NCBI RefSeq assembly: GCF_900187995.1
Contig: NZ_FZNZ01000017.1
Coordinates: 1 to 64,000, forward strand
DNA: 64,000 nucleotides
Direction of reading: 5' to 3'
Source of the DNA: Prevotella jejuni
GTDB lineage: Bacteria; Bacteroidota; Bacteroidia; Bacteroidales; Bacteroidaceae
This document shows positions 53,135 to 62,613 of this stretch, one piece after another. Every line of letters begins with the position of its first letter. The stretch's first letter is position 1. Under the pieces are notes generated by a model. The model did no database searches. It was not told where the DNA came from and worked only from the letters and a program-made list of their open reading frames with translations. The position numbers were made by a program, and so were the translations under genes.

Positions 53135-53500
53135 ATCATTGATACACATACTTTATTGTTAGGAGGGAGCCGTTTGGTTCCCTCTTTTTGTTTGTATTTT
53201 TTCTTCCTCTCTAAAGTTTACATAATCCTTAAAAACAGTTTATTACGAATTATTTTCATGAAGATAAATATTTCTTCTCACGTAAATAATCATTTCTCTT
53301 CATGATAATAAATTAGAATGATCTACGTATTAGTTAACATTCAGGGTGGTTCACTCATTAACATAGAGGTTATCATGGATCGGACAGACACGTTTTACTT
53401 ATACAGGAAATAACGTTCTATTCTATTAACAATATCGTGTTATTATCATTAGAAGAGTAAGTAATTTAAGAAAAACGCATGAAAATACAGTTATTTTTCG

Positions 53501-53508
53501 TACCTTTG
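53501..53508 (+). promoter_or_regulatory. -7 box of the MATE gene
   Basis: TACCTTTG 37 nt before the start codon. No clear -33 TTG. Confidence 0.5.
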
Positions 53509-53544
53509 CAGCGCACTTAGGATAATATAATAGCAATAAATAGT

Positions 53545-54900
53545 ATGTCATATCAATTTTCAAAGTACGAAACACACTATCGAAACCTTACTTATTTAGG
53601 TGTTCCAATCATCATTGGTCAATTAGGAAACCTTATTCTTAATTTTGCTGATACGCTAATGATTGGACATCATAGCACAAAAGAACTGGCTGCAGCGGCA
53701 TTTGTCAATAATATGTTTACGCTGGTCATTATCTTTGCTGTGGGTTTCACATACGCTATTACTGCTCTCGTCGGTACGTTATATGGTCAAGAGAAGACGC
53801 ATCGTATTGGGGAACTCATGAAAAGTGCAGTAGCCGCAAACACTTGTATGGCTGTGTTTTTATCGGCTATTATGTGGGTATTGTATATTAATCTTGGTAA
53901 TTTAGGACAGCCAGAGGAGCTGTTGCCCCTTATGCGCTCTTACTTTGTCATTCAGCTTGTGTCCCTTCCTTTTGTCTGTTGGTTTAATACCTTCCGACAA
54001 TTCACAGATGGTATTACCGATACGCGAGTAGCTATGTGGATTTTAATTGGAGGGAATATCATGAATGTGTTTGGTAATTGGGTTCTTATCTATGGCTATC
54101 TGGGGATGGAAGAGATGGGCTTGATTGGAGCAGGACTTTCTACTATGATTTCTCGTATCGTAATGGCTATTGTCATGGTTAGCATCTTCTTCTTTAGCAA
54201 GCGATATAAGGAATATAGAAAAGGATGGCGTCAAGGGAGTATCAATCGCACTGATTTCAAGCAAGTTACCGTACTTGGTTTACCACTTGCACTACAAATG
54301 GGTATGGAGACAGCCGCTTTCAGCTTGTCAAGTCTGATGGTTGGTTGGTTTGGAACAACTGCCTTAGCAGCACATCAGGTTATGCTTACAATCTCGCAAT
54401 TGGGTTATATGATTTATTATGGTCTTGCTGCAGCTGTAGCAGTACGTATCAGTAACTTCATGGGACAGCGAGATTATACGGCTGTGAAACGTACGGCAAC
54501 AGCTGGCATACACCTTGTCTTCTTCTTGGCCATGCTGACTTCAATTCCAGTCTTTATCTTCCGTCATAGTATCGGAGGACTATTTACTGACAGTTCTGAG
54601 GTAGTATCGATGGTTTCTATGACTATTATACCATTTATGATCTATCAGTTTGGAGACGGAATGCAGTGTAACTATGCTAATGCCATGCGTGGTATTGCCG
54701 TTGTGAAACCATTGATATGGATAGCCTTCGTTGCCTTCTTTATCGTTTCATTGCCATTGGGTTATCTCTTTGGAGTGGTTATGAACTATCAGCTCATTGG
54801 TATCTGGTATGCTTTTCCATTTGGTTTAACAACAGCCGGATTACTCTATTATGTCTATTATCAAAAGGGATTGAAACGTATTGAGGAGTCTGCTAAATAA
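53545..54900 (+). CDS. MATE-family multidrug efflux transporter
   Basis: A 451-residue inner-membrane antiporter with twelve hydrophobic helices in two MatE repeats. The first contains FADTLMIGHHSTKELAAAAF, the second GWFGTTALAAHQVMLTIS and the AVRISNFMGQ signature. The family exports cationic drugs or dyes using Na+ or H+; the sequence does not tell the ion. Alone, ending 75 nt before a strong terminator. Confidence 0.93.
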   Translation: MSYQFSKYETHYRNLTYLGVPIIIGQLGNLILNFADTLMIGHHSTKELAAAAFVNNMFTLVIIFAVGFTYAITALVGTLYGQEKTHRIGELMKSAVAANTCMAVFLSAIMWVLYINLGNLGQPEELLPLMRSYFVIQLVSLPFVCWFNTFRQFTDGITDTRVAMWILIGGNIMNVFGNWVLIYGYLGMEEMGLIGAGLSTMISRIVMAIVMVSIFFFSKRYKEYRKGWRQGSINRTDFKQVTVLGLPLALQMGMETAAFSLSSLMVGWFGTTALAAHQVMLTISQLGYMIYYGLAAAVAVRISNFMGQRDYTAVKRTATAGIHLVFFLAMLTSIPVFIFRHSIGGLFTDSSEVVSMVSMTIIPFMIYQFGDGMQCNYANAMRGIAVVKPLIWIAFVAFFIVSLPLGYLFGVVMNYQLIGIWYAFPFGLTTAGLLYYVYYQKGLKRIEESAK

Positions 54901-54975
54901 GCCGTAGGGGCATAATACTTCTTTGAGAGTTAAACGTCTTTGTGGCTTACACCTCCTATAAGTATTAAAAAATAG

Positions 54976-55020
54976 CTCCCCCTATTGCTTGTATGGGCAG
55001 TAGGGGGAGTTTGTATTTGT
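54976..55020 (+). terminator. Terminator of the MATE gene
   Basis: CTCCCCCTATTGC and GCAGTAGGGGGAG form a 13-bp GC-rich stem and are followed by TTTGTATTTGT. Confidence 0.88.
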
Positions 55021-55371
55021 ACGCTAATTCAACTAAACCCAATGAATCATGTTGGATTAAAGGGATAGGAAGCGTGTCTTACATTTAAGACAATGAATCT
55101 TCTCATCATATTAATGCTGATAGATTAGGATTACTTTGTTCTCTTCTAACGTTCAATTGATATGTTTACGTCGAGAGCTTGTAAGGTGCTATGCTATCAA
55201 TATGCATGTTGCATAACGTTAGCACCATAGATTTCTGCCTATAAAATGATGCGTGATGAAACATAATACCAAAGGAGAATATTAGGAGAAAGGTCTATCA
55301 CTGTCTGTGAGTGTTATGCCGTGAGAAGCTGATAACTAACTTACTTGGGTATGTTCTATAGTACAATTCTA
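55021..55371. other. Intergenic gap, no gene seen
   Basis: 350 nt between two convergent terminators without a credible ORF or repeat. Confidence 0.5.
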
Positions 55372-55412
55372 TACTAAAATAGTTGACAAAGTTATTGTCA
55401 ACTATTTTAGTA
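55372..55412. terminator. Perfect 18-bp hairpin after pncB
   Basis: TACTAAAATAGTTGACAA and TTGTCAACTATTTTAGTA are exact reverse complements with a 5-nt AGTTA loop. Lies 15 nt past the pncB stop. AT-rich and without a long T-tract, so it may act in mRNA stability as well as termination. Confidence 0.65.
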
Positions 55413-55426
55413 AAGCTTAAACCACC

Positions 55427-56632
55427 TTATTCTTTATAATGAATGGCCTCCATAAAGCGCTGTATAACCTCTGGTTTGCCAGTATGCTTTCCTTTATCTT
55501 CAGATATTTTACAAGTGTCATTATAGAATGGCCACCGCTCAGTTATCTTAACTGCAACAAGTTTGATAACGATGTTCATTGGTTTTACATGTGGGAAATC
55601 GTTAGTGAAATGAGTACCAATACCAAACGATGGTTTCACCCGATTCTCTGCGTAATGTTGTATCTCAATTGCTTTGTCTGTATCCAATGCGTTTGAGAAT
55701 AACACCTGTTTGTCACGTGCATCGATGCCAAAAGACTTATATTTCGCTATGATTTTCTCTAATTGTTCGAAGTTGTCACCAGAGTCTATGCGTAGTCCCT
55801 TGAATTGATTAGCAAAGTCTTCTGAGAAATTGTAAGAGAAGATGTCCCAGCCAAAGGAGTCATACAAATAGGTTCCTAACGCTCCACGATAAGTCCGACG
55901 CCAGGCCTCCATTGCCATGTAATTGGCCATTTGAGGACCAAACATACCACCGATAGCACAGATAAACTCGTGTGCCATTGTTCCAACTGGTGTCAGATCG
56001 TATTTCATTGCAAGGTGAATATTACTTGTACCGACAAATCGTCCCTTCCACTCTTTACTATCATAACAATCCTTCATAGCTCTCACTGCAGTTTCTTCTG
56101 CTACCAAACTGGCACGGCGGCGAGTACCAAAGTCTGAAAAGACACAGCCTGCTTTAAGTAAACGCTCGGTCTTATGGTAAGTGTTGTCATAAAGTTCTTG
56201 ATAATCAAACTCCTGTGCCTGCTTGTTAAACATGTAGAATAACTCAGAGATGATAGCAAGTATCTTCACCTCTAACAAAATAGTGTCGGCCCATAAACCT
56301 TCTATTTCAATATGAAGATGACCTTCTTCATTTTGCCAAACCTTGACCCAATCACGTGAAAAGCGGAAGCCACGTAGATAGGTTAGAAACCATTCGGGAA
56401 GATAATTACACTTCTTTCTTAGGAAGTTTATCTCTTCATCGGTTATAATGACAGTTTCCAGTAATTCTATCTGGTGCTCCACTTCCTGTGCGAAGCCTTT
56501 GGGATATACCGTATCATCACGATCTACGAACTGATAACATACGTGTGCACGTGGGTAATTGTCAATGACTGCACAACACATTGTTAACTTGTACAGGTCA
56601 TCATCAGTGAAGTGATTAATGATTTGTCTCAT
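55427..56632 (-). CDS. pncB: Nicotinate phosphoribosyltransferase
   Basis: A 401-residue cytoplasmic enzyme that joins nicotinate to PRPP, making nicotinate mononucleotide for NAD salvage (Preiss-Handler path). Starts INHFTDDDLYKLTMCCAV, the substrate-loop motif typical of PncB. Later come FGTRRRASLVAEE, GTSNIHLAMKYDLTPVGTMA (with the phosphorylated-His region), RIDSGDNFEQLEKI (PRPP site) and GIGTHFTNDF. Length fits the E. coli form. Monocistronic, own promoter. Confidence 0.95.
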   Translation of the reverse strand: MRQIINHFTDDDLYKLTMCCAVIDNYPRAHVCYQFVDRDDTVYPKGFAQEVEHQIELLETVIITDEEINFLRKKCNYLPEWFLTYLRGFRFSRDWVKVWQNEEGHLHIEIEGLWADTILLEVKILAIISELFYMFNKQAQEFDYQELYDNTYHKTERLLKAGCVFSDFGTRRRASLVAEETAVRAMKDCYDSKEWKGRFVGTSNIHLAMKYDLTPVGTMAHEFICAIGGMFGPQMANYMAMEAWRRTYRGALGTYLYDSFGWDIFSYNFSEDFANQFKGLRIDSGDNFEQLEKIIAKYKSFGIDARDKQVLFSNALDTDKAIEIQHYAENRVKPSFGIGTHFTNDFPHVKPMNIVIKLVAVKITERWPFYNDTCKISEDKGKHTGKPEVIQRFMEAIHYKE

Positions 56633-56655
56633 CTTTATTTAGCTTTTTCAGCTGC

Positions 56656-56685
56656 CAAAAGTATAAAAAAGATATGGAAGAACAA
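56656..56685 (-). promoter_or_regulatory. pncB promoter
   Basis: Minus-strand TACTTTTG (56656-56663) with TTG (56683-56685) 19 nt upstream. Confidence 0.6.
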
Positions 56686-57231
56686 AGCTTTTTGATAAAA
56701 ATATAGTTTCATATAGGTGTTGATAGGATATAAAGAGAATAAATACTTGCTATAACATGAGAAAGTTTCATAACTCATTACTCTCTTTACATGATATAAA
56801 GAGGTTAAATATATGGTATAACATGATCTTCTTCTTTTCATTTACGCACTTCTTTCATTTTTTGCAACCCTACTTTCTTTTTTATTTCAATAATGTGATA
56901 GAGCAAGGAGTTGACAATGTAGATAGAAAGAATGTTCTGATTGTAAGAATGCTATTCGGAGAGAGAGGTGTGGTGCTTGAGGGTTGATAGTATGTTTGTT
57001 TACCTCGGCTGTATCATTAATTCCTTATAGGCAGAAGAAAAGACAAAATAATTTTGCTGTCATATCTGTCATACTTTACGAATGAGTAAATGATTTATAT
57101 TCAGACAGTTAATTGTAAATGTTAAAATAACAGCAACTCAACTTAAAACTTTATCTGTGTTTTTTGTTAATGTTTTTCTTATTATTTTCAAACAAATCTT
57201 ATCTCTTCAACAATCGTATAAGACGAAAAAA
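56686..57231. other. Intergenic gap carrying element copy 4
   Basis: About 545 nt between the pncB promoter and the ccsA terminator. Apart from the inverted copy of the dispersed element at 57054-57136, I see no gene. Confidence 0.5.
57054..57136 (-). repeat. Dispersed 83-bp element, copy 4 (inverted)
   Basis: Read on the minus strand it starts TTGCTGTTATTTTAACATTT and ends TGACAGATATGACAGCAA, matching the other three copies at both ends. The middle has drifted and is 1 nt shorter. The only copy on this strand. Confidence 0.8.
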
Positions 57232-57276
57232 CTGTATCAAAAGTTATGTTGCAACTCTTGATACAGCGTTATTTTT
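57232..57276. terminator. Bidirectional terminator after ccsA
   Basis: CTGTATCAAAAGTT (from 57232) pairs with AACTCTTGATACAG (to 57266), with one mismatch. T-tracts lie on both sides (CAGTTTTTTCG on the minus strand, TTATTTTTTT on the plus strand). Confidence 0.8.
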
Positions 57277-57308
57277 TTAAGTCTAAATGAATGGTAATAA
57301 ACCTAACT

Positions 57309-58097
57309 CTAACTTAGATTATATGTATGGACACTGACACCTTGCGCAGAAGGAAGATAATTAATTCCCCACCAGCACATCTGTAGTAGACAGAAAGCTA
57401 TGATAAGTATCCATAAAGCTGGACGAACAGTGCGAGAATGGTATTGGCGGTAGTGTACATAGACCAAATAAGCAAGCCAAGTGATGGCAGCCCATGTCTC
57501 TTTGGGGTCCCATGACCAATAATGTCCCCATGCCTCCTTGGCCCACAAAGCTCCCATCAGCATGCCAAGTGTCATAAATGATAGTCCAACGTAGGCGAGG
57601 TTATCGGTTATCTCCATCTCTTTGTCTATGTCTGAACCTTTCTTAAAGAATAATAGATAGACCGACATGACAACTGCTGCACCCAAGAGAGCGTATGCCA
57701 TCATGTAGACTATGACATGAGGGGCAAACCATGGACTCTGTAAAGCAGGCATGAGCGTCTTGGAATGAATCTCTGGTTTGAAGAGGTTGACACATACAAA
57801 AACTGTGGCAAGCAGTGTTGAGAAACTCAATATCCACTTATACTGCCAGCGACTAAAGACTATTACACCTGCTAACGGTAGGAAGAAACTATACCATAAG
57901 CGTGTTTCTCCCATCGTACGGAGCGGTGGACGCTCCAGTGTTATCCACATAATAAGAATATAGGAGAAGAAAACTGCAAGGCCGAGTCCTGTTGTAACAA
58001 ATGCTAAGGTTCTTCGGTTACGCCATGCACCCCATGCGCCTATAGTCCACAGAATGACTGATACGACTGCAAATATGATAAAATAATTCCAAATCAT
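57309..58097 (-). CDS. ccsA: Cytochrome c biogenesis protein CcsA (haem handling)
   Basis: A 262-residue inner-membrane protein with seven or eight helices. The tryptophan-rich WWD motif WGHYWSWDPKETW spans residues 190-202, flanked by conserved His (H127 in FAPHVIVYM, H191). It carries haem across the membrane in system II (Ccs) and works with ResB/Ccs1 to attach it to CxxCH motifs. Overlaps resB by 4 nt. Last gene of the nrfH-nrfA-resB-ccsA row, so it probably serves NrfH and NrfA, which need nine haems. Confidence 0.92.
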   Translation of the reverse strand: MIWNYFIIFAVVSVILWTIGAWGAWRNRRTLAFVTTGLGLAVFFSYILIMWITLERPPLRTMGETRLWYSFFLPLAGVIVFSRWQYKWILSFSTLLATVFVCVNLFKPEIHSKTLMPALQSPWFAPHVIVYMMAYALLGAAVVMSVYLLFFKKGSDIDKEMEITDNLAYVGLSFMTLGMLMGALWAKEAWGHYWSWDPKETWAAITWLAYLVYVHYRQYHSRTVRPALWILIIAFCLLQMCWWGINYLPSAQGVSVHTYNLS

Positions 58098-59437
58098 AGC
58101 TTAACCTCCTTCTTACGACTTGCTGTTAAAAACATTCCTACAGCACCAAATAATAACATGAATATACCGACATAAACAACTGGCATCCAAGGATCTGTTA
58201 CTAATTCAAAGATACTTAGATTACTCCATTTGCCCATCTGCTCATTATAACTAAGTTGATAGATTTTCCATCCATTAATGGTAAATGGCTTGTTTACTTC
58301 TATCTCGGTATGAATATTCTTCCCATCTTGTGTATAGATATCTACAAGAGAGGCGAAACGACGTGGCTCACGATTGGGCATAACTAAACTTCTACCATCG
58401 TTAAGCTTCAAAGACTGATAAGGGAAAAGATAACTACCACAAGTAAGCCAACCTGTTATAGTATGTTGGTAACGTTTATGAAAACCAAAACCTAAGATAC
58501 TGCTTTCATTAGTGTTTACACCTGTTGTTACCTTTACTAATACCGCACAAGCATTACCTGTTGCATCTGAAGCTATATAGCCATCCTTATTATGTGCCTG
58601 TCCTAAAGAGTCCATACGAATATAGCTCATCATACCACCAGGTATCTTACCTACCATCTTACTAAGCATAACTGGCATGGCATTATCAATGCGCTTAAGA
58701 ATCTCAATCTTACAATCTAATAGTTGACCAGACTTTACATTCTTATCTAAAAGAATATTCTCAGGCTTTCCCTTAGGGAGTGGAAGTCCCATTTTGTCAA
58801 TAAGCATGAGCTTAGGTGGATACTCATCAATGGTAAATTTCTCAAGTTGAATTGCCACAGGGAGGTGATGAACGGCACTAAAAGTATCAAGCCCACGCCA
58901 CTCTACCTGACCTTTCTCACAAAACATCTTTACTCGAAGCATATCTGCACTACCGAGTGTACCACATGTTAGAACAAGGAAAAGTCCGATATGGCTCGTT
59001 AATGTTGGCAGTCGGCGCCAAGAGAAATGTGCGATTTGATTCAAAGTAACCTCGCCTACAATAGCTGTCATCCAAACATAAACAAGAACAAAGGGCCAGA
59101 AATTAAGCATCTTTGTTAGTCCAAGTGGGTCAATAGGGGCTTTTCCCTCTGCCACTTGTTTAGTAAGTCCCATAATAAGAGTGAGTATTGCTGCTGCAGC
59201 AATAGCAGGAATCGCAGCCTGCATGGTTGACATGAAACGACAGAAATAAGACCGCTTACGAAGTGCATAGACTATGATAAGTGCCAGTACGAGTAAGAAT
59301 AATGTAATAATGTTGGCTGGCCAAGCAAAGATACCCCACTCTAAGGGACCAATTGTTACCTGTAATAATCCACCTGTAACCAATAAACCAACGACTATTG
59401 CTGTACCTTCTCTAAGTGTATAAGGTTTATTCCACAT
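58094..59437 (-). CDS. resB: ResB/Ccs1-type cytochrome c biogenesis protein
   Basis: A 447-residue inner-membrane protein: helices near 15-35, 38-58, 73-95 and 110-145, then a long periplasmic beta-rich domain (~175-400, with KPFTINGWKIYQLSYNEQM) and a final helix (~415-435, PVVYVGIFMLLFGAVGMFL). This is the ResB layout. It keeps the apocytochrome cysteines reduced and presents them for haem ligation with CcsA. 197 nt after nrfA with a hairpin between, so read-through or a separate promoter would be needed. Confidence 0.88.
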   Translation of the reverse strand: MWNKPYTLREGTAIVVGLLVTGGLLQVTIGPLEWGIFAWPANIITLFLLVLALIIVYALRKRSYFCRFMSTMQAAIPAIAAAAILTLIMGLTKQVAEGKAPIDPLGLTKMLNFWPFVLVYVWMTAIVGEVTLNQIAHFSWRRLPTLTSHIGLFLVLTCGTLGSADMLRVKMFCEKGQVEWRGLDTFSAVHHLPVAIQLEKFTIDEYPPKLMLIDKMGLPLPKGKPENILLDKNVKSGQLLDCKIEILKRIDNAMPVMLSKMVGKIPGGMMSYIRMDSLGQAHNKDGYIASDATGNACAVLVKVTTGVNTNESSILGFGFHKRYQHTITGWLTCGSYLFPYQSLKLNDGRSLVMPNREPRRFASLVDIYTQDGKNIHTEIEVNKPFTINGWKIYQLSYNEQMGKWSNLSIFELVTDPWMPVVYVGIFMLLFGAVGMFLTASRKKEVKL

Positions 59438-59590
59438 AGTAAAAGAGGCTCTCCCCCACTATTAATAAGGTCTTAAAAGAACTTTATTTTATGTTTGTGA
59501 AGTGCGAGCACATAAATGATTTCGTTATGATATATAAAATATTAGAATATAAGAATACTCATTCTAATGGAGTATTTCTATTTTACTAAA

Positions 59591-59622
59591 CAAGATTCCT
59601 CCCCCAATAGGAAGGAATCTTG
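59591..59622 (-). terminator. Partial terminator after nrfA
   Basis: CAAGATTCCT(CCC) pairs with (GGA)AGGAATCTTG around a short loop. On the minus strand it is followed by TTTAGTAAAATAG. It may reduce expression of resB-ccsA relative to nrfHA. Confidence 0.6.
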
Positions 59623-59634
59623 ACTGTAGTTTGT

Positions 59635-61131
59635 TTACATCGGTTTGGTTATAAACCGCTTGTTCTTGCGTGCCTGCTCTATCCACTTCGGAACGATAGT
59701 GTCAAGGAACTGCTTCTTTTGAGAATTGAGCTTAGGCATGTCTAAGCCAATGTATGACTGTGCCTTAGCCTTAGTAGAGACATCTGGAAGAGGAATCTGT
59801 CCTGTAAAGCCATGACGTGCAACTACACGTGCAATCTGTAAACGTGCATCCTTTGCATATTCCATTGCACTACCAAGGAGTCGCATTACTTCTTGAGGAG
59901 CATGGAAGGCAGCACCGTGGCTGGCAACAGCATAGTCCCAACGCCACTGACCCTTACGAAGATCTTTCAAGACAGGCTCCATTTCTGCCTCTGTCGCACC
60001 CTTATCCCATGCAAACTTAGCTTCAATATGTGCTGCAGCAAGTTCTCTTTCTACATGAGTACGGAAGTCATAAATCTTCTGTTGACGCTCATATACATTC
60101 TGACGAAGTGTTTCAGCATCTTGACGGTGACAAGTCTGGCAAGTACGACTGATGTTTGCTAATGGACTTGTAATATGGTGATCTGTAAATTTCACACCAC
60201 CCTCAGAGATATAAGGCATATGACAATCAGCACATGAAACACCACGCTGTCCATGGATTCCCTGTAAATACAATTCATAACCAGGGTGCTGTGCCTTTAG
60301 AATCTTCGCCTTTGACAGTGGATTAATGTAATCATAGAAGCCAATACTATCGTAGTATTCCTCTGCTGCCTCACACGTCATACCCTTTTCTTGAGGGAAA
60401 TGTAGATAGTTGCCATTCTCTTTCTCGAAGTAGTATTCCGTGTGGCACTGTGCGCAGACCAGGCTACGCATCTCTTGATGGCTGGCTTTTCTCACGTCTT
60501 TACCGACACGAGCCCATGCCTCATAGAGAGCAGGACGAGCGGGACGAAGTTCCATCGTCCTTGCATCATGGCAGTCTGAGCAACCGACGGTGTTCATGAC
60601 CTCTGGTCCCCAGTCGCTCCACTTGGCAGCATAGAATTTATCAGTTCCTTTCTCACGCATTAGACGTGGAACATCAGGACCTTTGCAGGTCCAACAGGTT
60701 CCTGGCTGTATGTCATCTTGTCCATCAACACCTGGACTTCCTGTACGCATAATCTTACGTAAATCATCAATACAATGACGGTGTCCACGTGGTGTATTAT
60801 ACCCTCTTGAGAAAGAATAGCCAGCCCATAGGATAACCATTTCGGGTCTCTCAGCCAGTACATCTACTTCCTGGGAAGAATTGTACTTACTCACGAAACT
60901 TGTGTCTTCTGTCATTGCCCACGTTTCATATTCACGTGGGAAATCAGCTGCAAATTTCTCATTCTGAGATACAATGGAGTCAGTCATCGGTGTACGTCTG
61001 TTGTTGAACACACTTACAACCTCAGCTCTTCTTTCAAGCATTGAAGAACAGAGCAGTCCAAGAATGAACACGAGAACCATTGCTCCTCCAAAGAGTAGCC
61101 AGCCTTGCCATTTCTTTAATGTCTTTGCCAT
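59635..61131 (-). CDS. nrfA: Cytochrome c nitrite reductase, catalytic subunit
   Basis: A 498-residue pentahaem enzyme that reduces nitrite to ammonia by six electrons in the periplasm. The catalytic haem uses the special CxxCK motif C146-C149-K150. Four normal motifs follow: C184-H188, C226-H230, C300-H304 and C331-H335. The active-site region DHHITSPL lies at 317-324. An uncleaved N-terminal hydrophobic segment (about 11-29) should export and anchor it. Follows nrfH by 19 nt. Confidence 0.97.
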   Translation of the reverse strand: MAKTLKKWQGWLLFGGAMVLVFILGLLCSSMLERRAEVVSVFNNRRTPMTDSIVSQNEKFAADFPREYETWAMTEDTSFVSKYNSSQEVDVLAERPEMVILWAGYSFSRGYNTPRGHRHCIDDLRKIMRTGSPGVDGQDDIQPGTCWTCKGPDVPRLMREKGTDKFYAAKWSDWGPEVMNTVGCSDCHDARTMELRPARPALYEAWARVGKDVRKASHQEMRSLVCAQCHTEYYFEKENGNYLHFPQEKGMTCEAAEEYYDSIGFYDYINPLSKAKILKAQHPGYELYLQGIHGQRGVSCADCHMPYISEGGVKFTDHHITSPLANISRTCQTCHRQDAETLRQNVYERQQKIYDFRTHVERELAAAHIEAKFAWDKGATEAEMEPVLKDLRKGQWRWDYAVASHGAAFHAPQEVMRLLGSAMEYAKDARLQIARVVARHGFTGQIPLPDVSTKAKAQSYIGLDMPKLNSQKKQFLDTIVPKWIEQARKNKRFITKPM

Positions 61132-61150
61132 AATTATTGGTTTTTAGTTT

Positions 61151-61783
61151 TTATTTTTTCTTACCTAATATATTTTGTAACCATTCTGGTACTGGAGATG
61201 GAGGCATCGGTTCTACAAACTCAGCCCCTGGAGTACTGGAGAGAGAGTTCATCTTCATGTGTGCTACATCACGATGACAATCCCAACAAGCTTTACCCTC
61301 ACCTCGTTGTGCTTCCATATAATCAATTCGGCCAGTATTAACAAACTCTTGGTTCAATTGTTTATGACAACGAATACAATTATCCATTATCACTTCTGCC
61401 GATGCTGATTCAGCCTGAATACTCTGTGACTCACTGAATGTGACAAAATAAGCAACGTGCTTCATACCATCCATTCCTTTGAAGGCATAGTGTGCAGCAA
61501 CATTGTCATTCGGTACGTGACAATCGTTACATGTGGCATTACGAGCATGTGCAGAGTGCGACCATGTAGCATAATAAGGTGACATAATATGGCAGTTAAT
61601 ACATGCTGCTGGGTCATCACCTATTATATAAGTATGCATACGTAGCAAATAGAAGAATAACCCCGTAAAGCCTACTATCACACCGCACAAAATGGATAAA
61701 GTAATCTTTTGCCGATATGATATGCGTGATAAAAAGTTATTTATCACACTTTTCAATTTGGTAGATATGGTTTTTAGTGTCAT
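61151..61783 (-). CDS. nrfH: Cytochrome c nitrite reductase, membrane quinol-oxidising subunit
   Basis: A 210-residue tetrahaem NapC/NirT-type protein that takes electrons from menaquinol and passes them to NrfA. One N-terminal membrane helix (about 28-47) and four CxxCH motifs: C61-H65, C85-H89, C136-H140 and C166-H170. I start it at the ATG at 61783 (MTLKTISTKL), not at 61837: a TATATTTG promoter box at 61808-61815 falls inside the longer frame, and the extra 18 residues look unrelated to NrfH. First gene of the nrf row, divergent from the Fur-family gene. Confidence 0.93.
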   Translation of the reverse strand: MTLKTISTKLKSVINNFLSRISYRQKITLSILCGVIVGFTGLFFYLLRMHTYIIGDDPAACINCHIMSPYYATWSHSAHARNATCNDCHVPNDNVAAHYAFKGMDGMKHVAYFVTFSESQSIQAESASAEVIMDNCIRCHKQLNQEFVNTGRIDYMEAQRGEGKACWDCHRDVAHMKMNSLSSTPGAEFVEPMPPSPVPEWLQNILGKKK

Positions 61784-61807
61784 AAGAGTTATATCTTGTT
61801 TCGTCCA

Positions 61808-61815
61808 CAAATATA
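61808..61815 (-). promoter_or_regulatory. -7 box of the nrfHA row
   Basis: Minus-strand TATATTTG. A TTG lies 16 nt upstream (61832-61834), slightly close. The leader to the ATG at 61783 is ~20 nt. This box decides the nrfH start. Confidence 0.6.
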
Positions 61816-62077
61816 GGTATATTGTTTTATTCAACATGTAAAGAAATAAGAAAAAATCATTATTAATTATGATTTAGACGAAATCTAATATATTTTAATC
61901 GTGTCGAGACCCGTTTTCTTCATGAAGATGATAATACAAAGTCATAGTTTAAAGGTAAATAAAATGACCTGATAAGCTTCAGAGAAAACCTACAAGAAGG
62001 TATTTCACTCATTCTTAGAACGCCCTTATTTTAACTTTTTTTCATTGTAATATAGTAGTTATATCATTTAAAAATGG

Positions 62078-62085
62078 TAACTTTG
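62078..62085 (+). promoter_or_regulatory. -7 box of the Fur-family gene and purA
   Basis: TAACTTTG only 22 nt before the GTG start, so the leader is short (about 15 nt). No -33 TTG at normal spacing. Confidence 0.55.
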
Positions 62086-62106
62086 TGCGAATTTAATCAG
62101 TAAGTT

Positions 62107-62613
62107 GTGACTCGAGATATAGTCAAAAAAAGAGTTCGCGATATTCTGGATGAATATCTCGAAGCTAACAATCATCGCAAGACATCGGAACGTTATGCCA
62201 TTCTCGATGCGGTGTATGATATGAAGGGGCATTTCTCCTTAGACGAGTTAGGTGTAGCACTTGAAGAGAAGAACTTTCGAGTTTCGCGTGCCACACTTTA
62301 TAATGCAATGCGTCTTTTCATAGAGTTGCGCCTTGTTGTCAGACATCGTTTCATAGGACAAACCAAGTATGAAGGTTGCTACAACAATGAAGATCATATT
62401 CATCAAATTTGTACTCTATGCGGTACAGTGACCGAAGTTGATTCTCCAGAGATAGTAGATGCAATAAAGAATACGAAGTTTCATCGTTTCCGCAGAGATG
62501 GCTTCTCATTATATATATATGGTATATGTTCACGCTGTCAAGCAACCTTATCGCGTCAGAGAAGCAAGTTTCTAACACAGAAACAACTTAAAAACTCACA
62601 TAAAAGTAAATGA
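62107..62613 (+). CDS. Fur-family metalloregulator
   Basis: A 168-residue cytoplasmic DNA-binding regulator. The N-terminal winged helix includes RKTSERYAILDAVYDMKGHF and the recognition helix RVSRATLYNAMRLFIEL (about 58-74). The dimerisation half holds a zinc site C102-C105 and C141-C144, with the metal motif DHIHQICTLCG (96-106). The start is GTG at 62107, as no ATG lies early enough. It could be Fur, Zur or PerR; the residues shown do not settle it. Divergent from nrfHA and overlapping purA by 4 nt. Confidence 0.9.
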   Translation: MTRDIVKKRVRDILDEYLEANNHRKTSERYAILDAVYDMKGHFSLDELGVALEEKNFRVSRATLYNAMRLFIELRLVVRHRFIGQTKYEGCYNNEDHIHQICTLCGTVTEVDSPEIVDAIKNTKFHRFRRDGFSLYIYGICSRCQATLSRQRSKFLTQKQLKNSHKSK

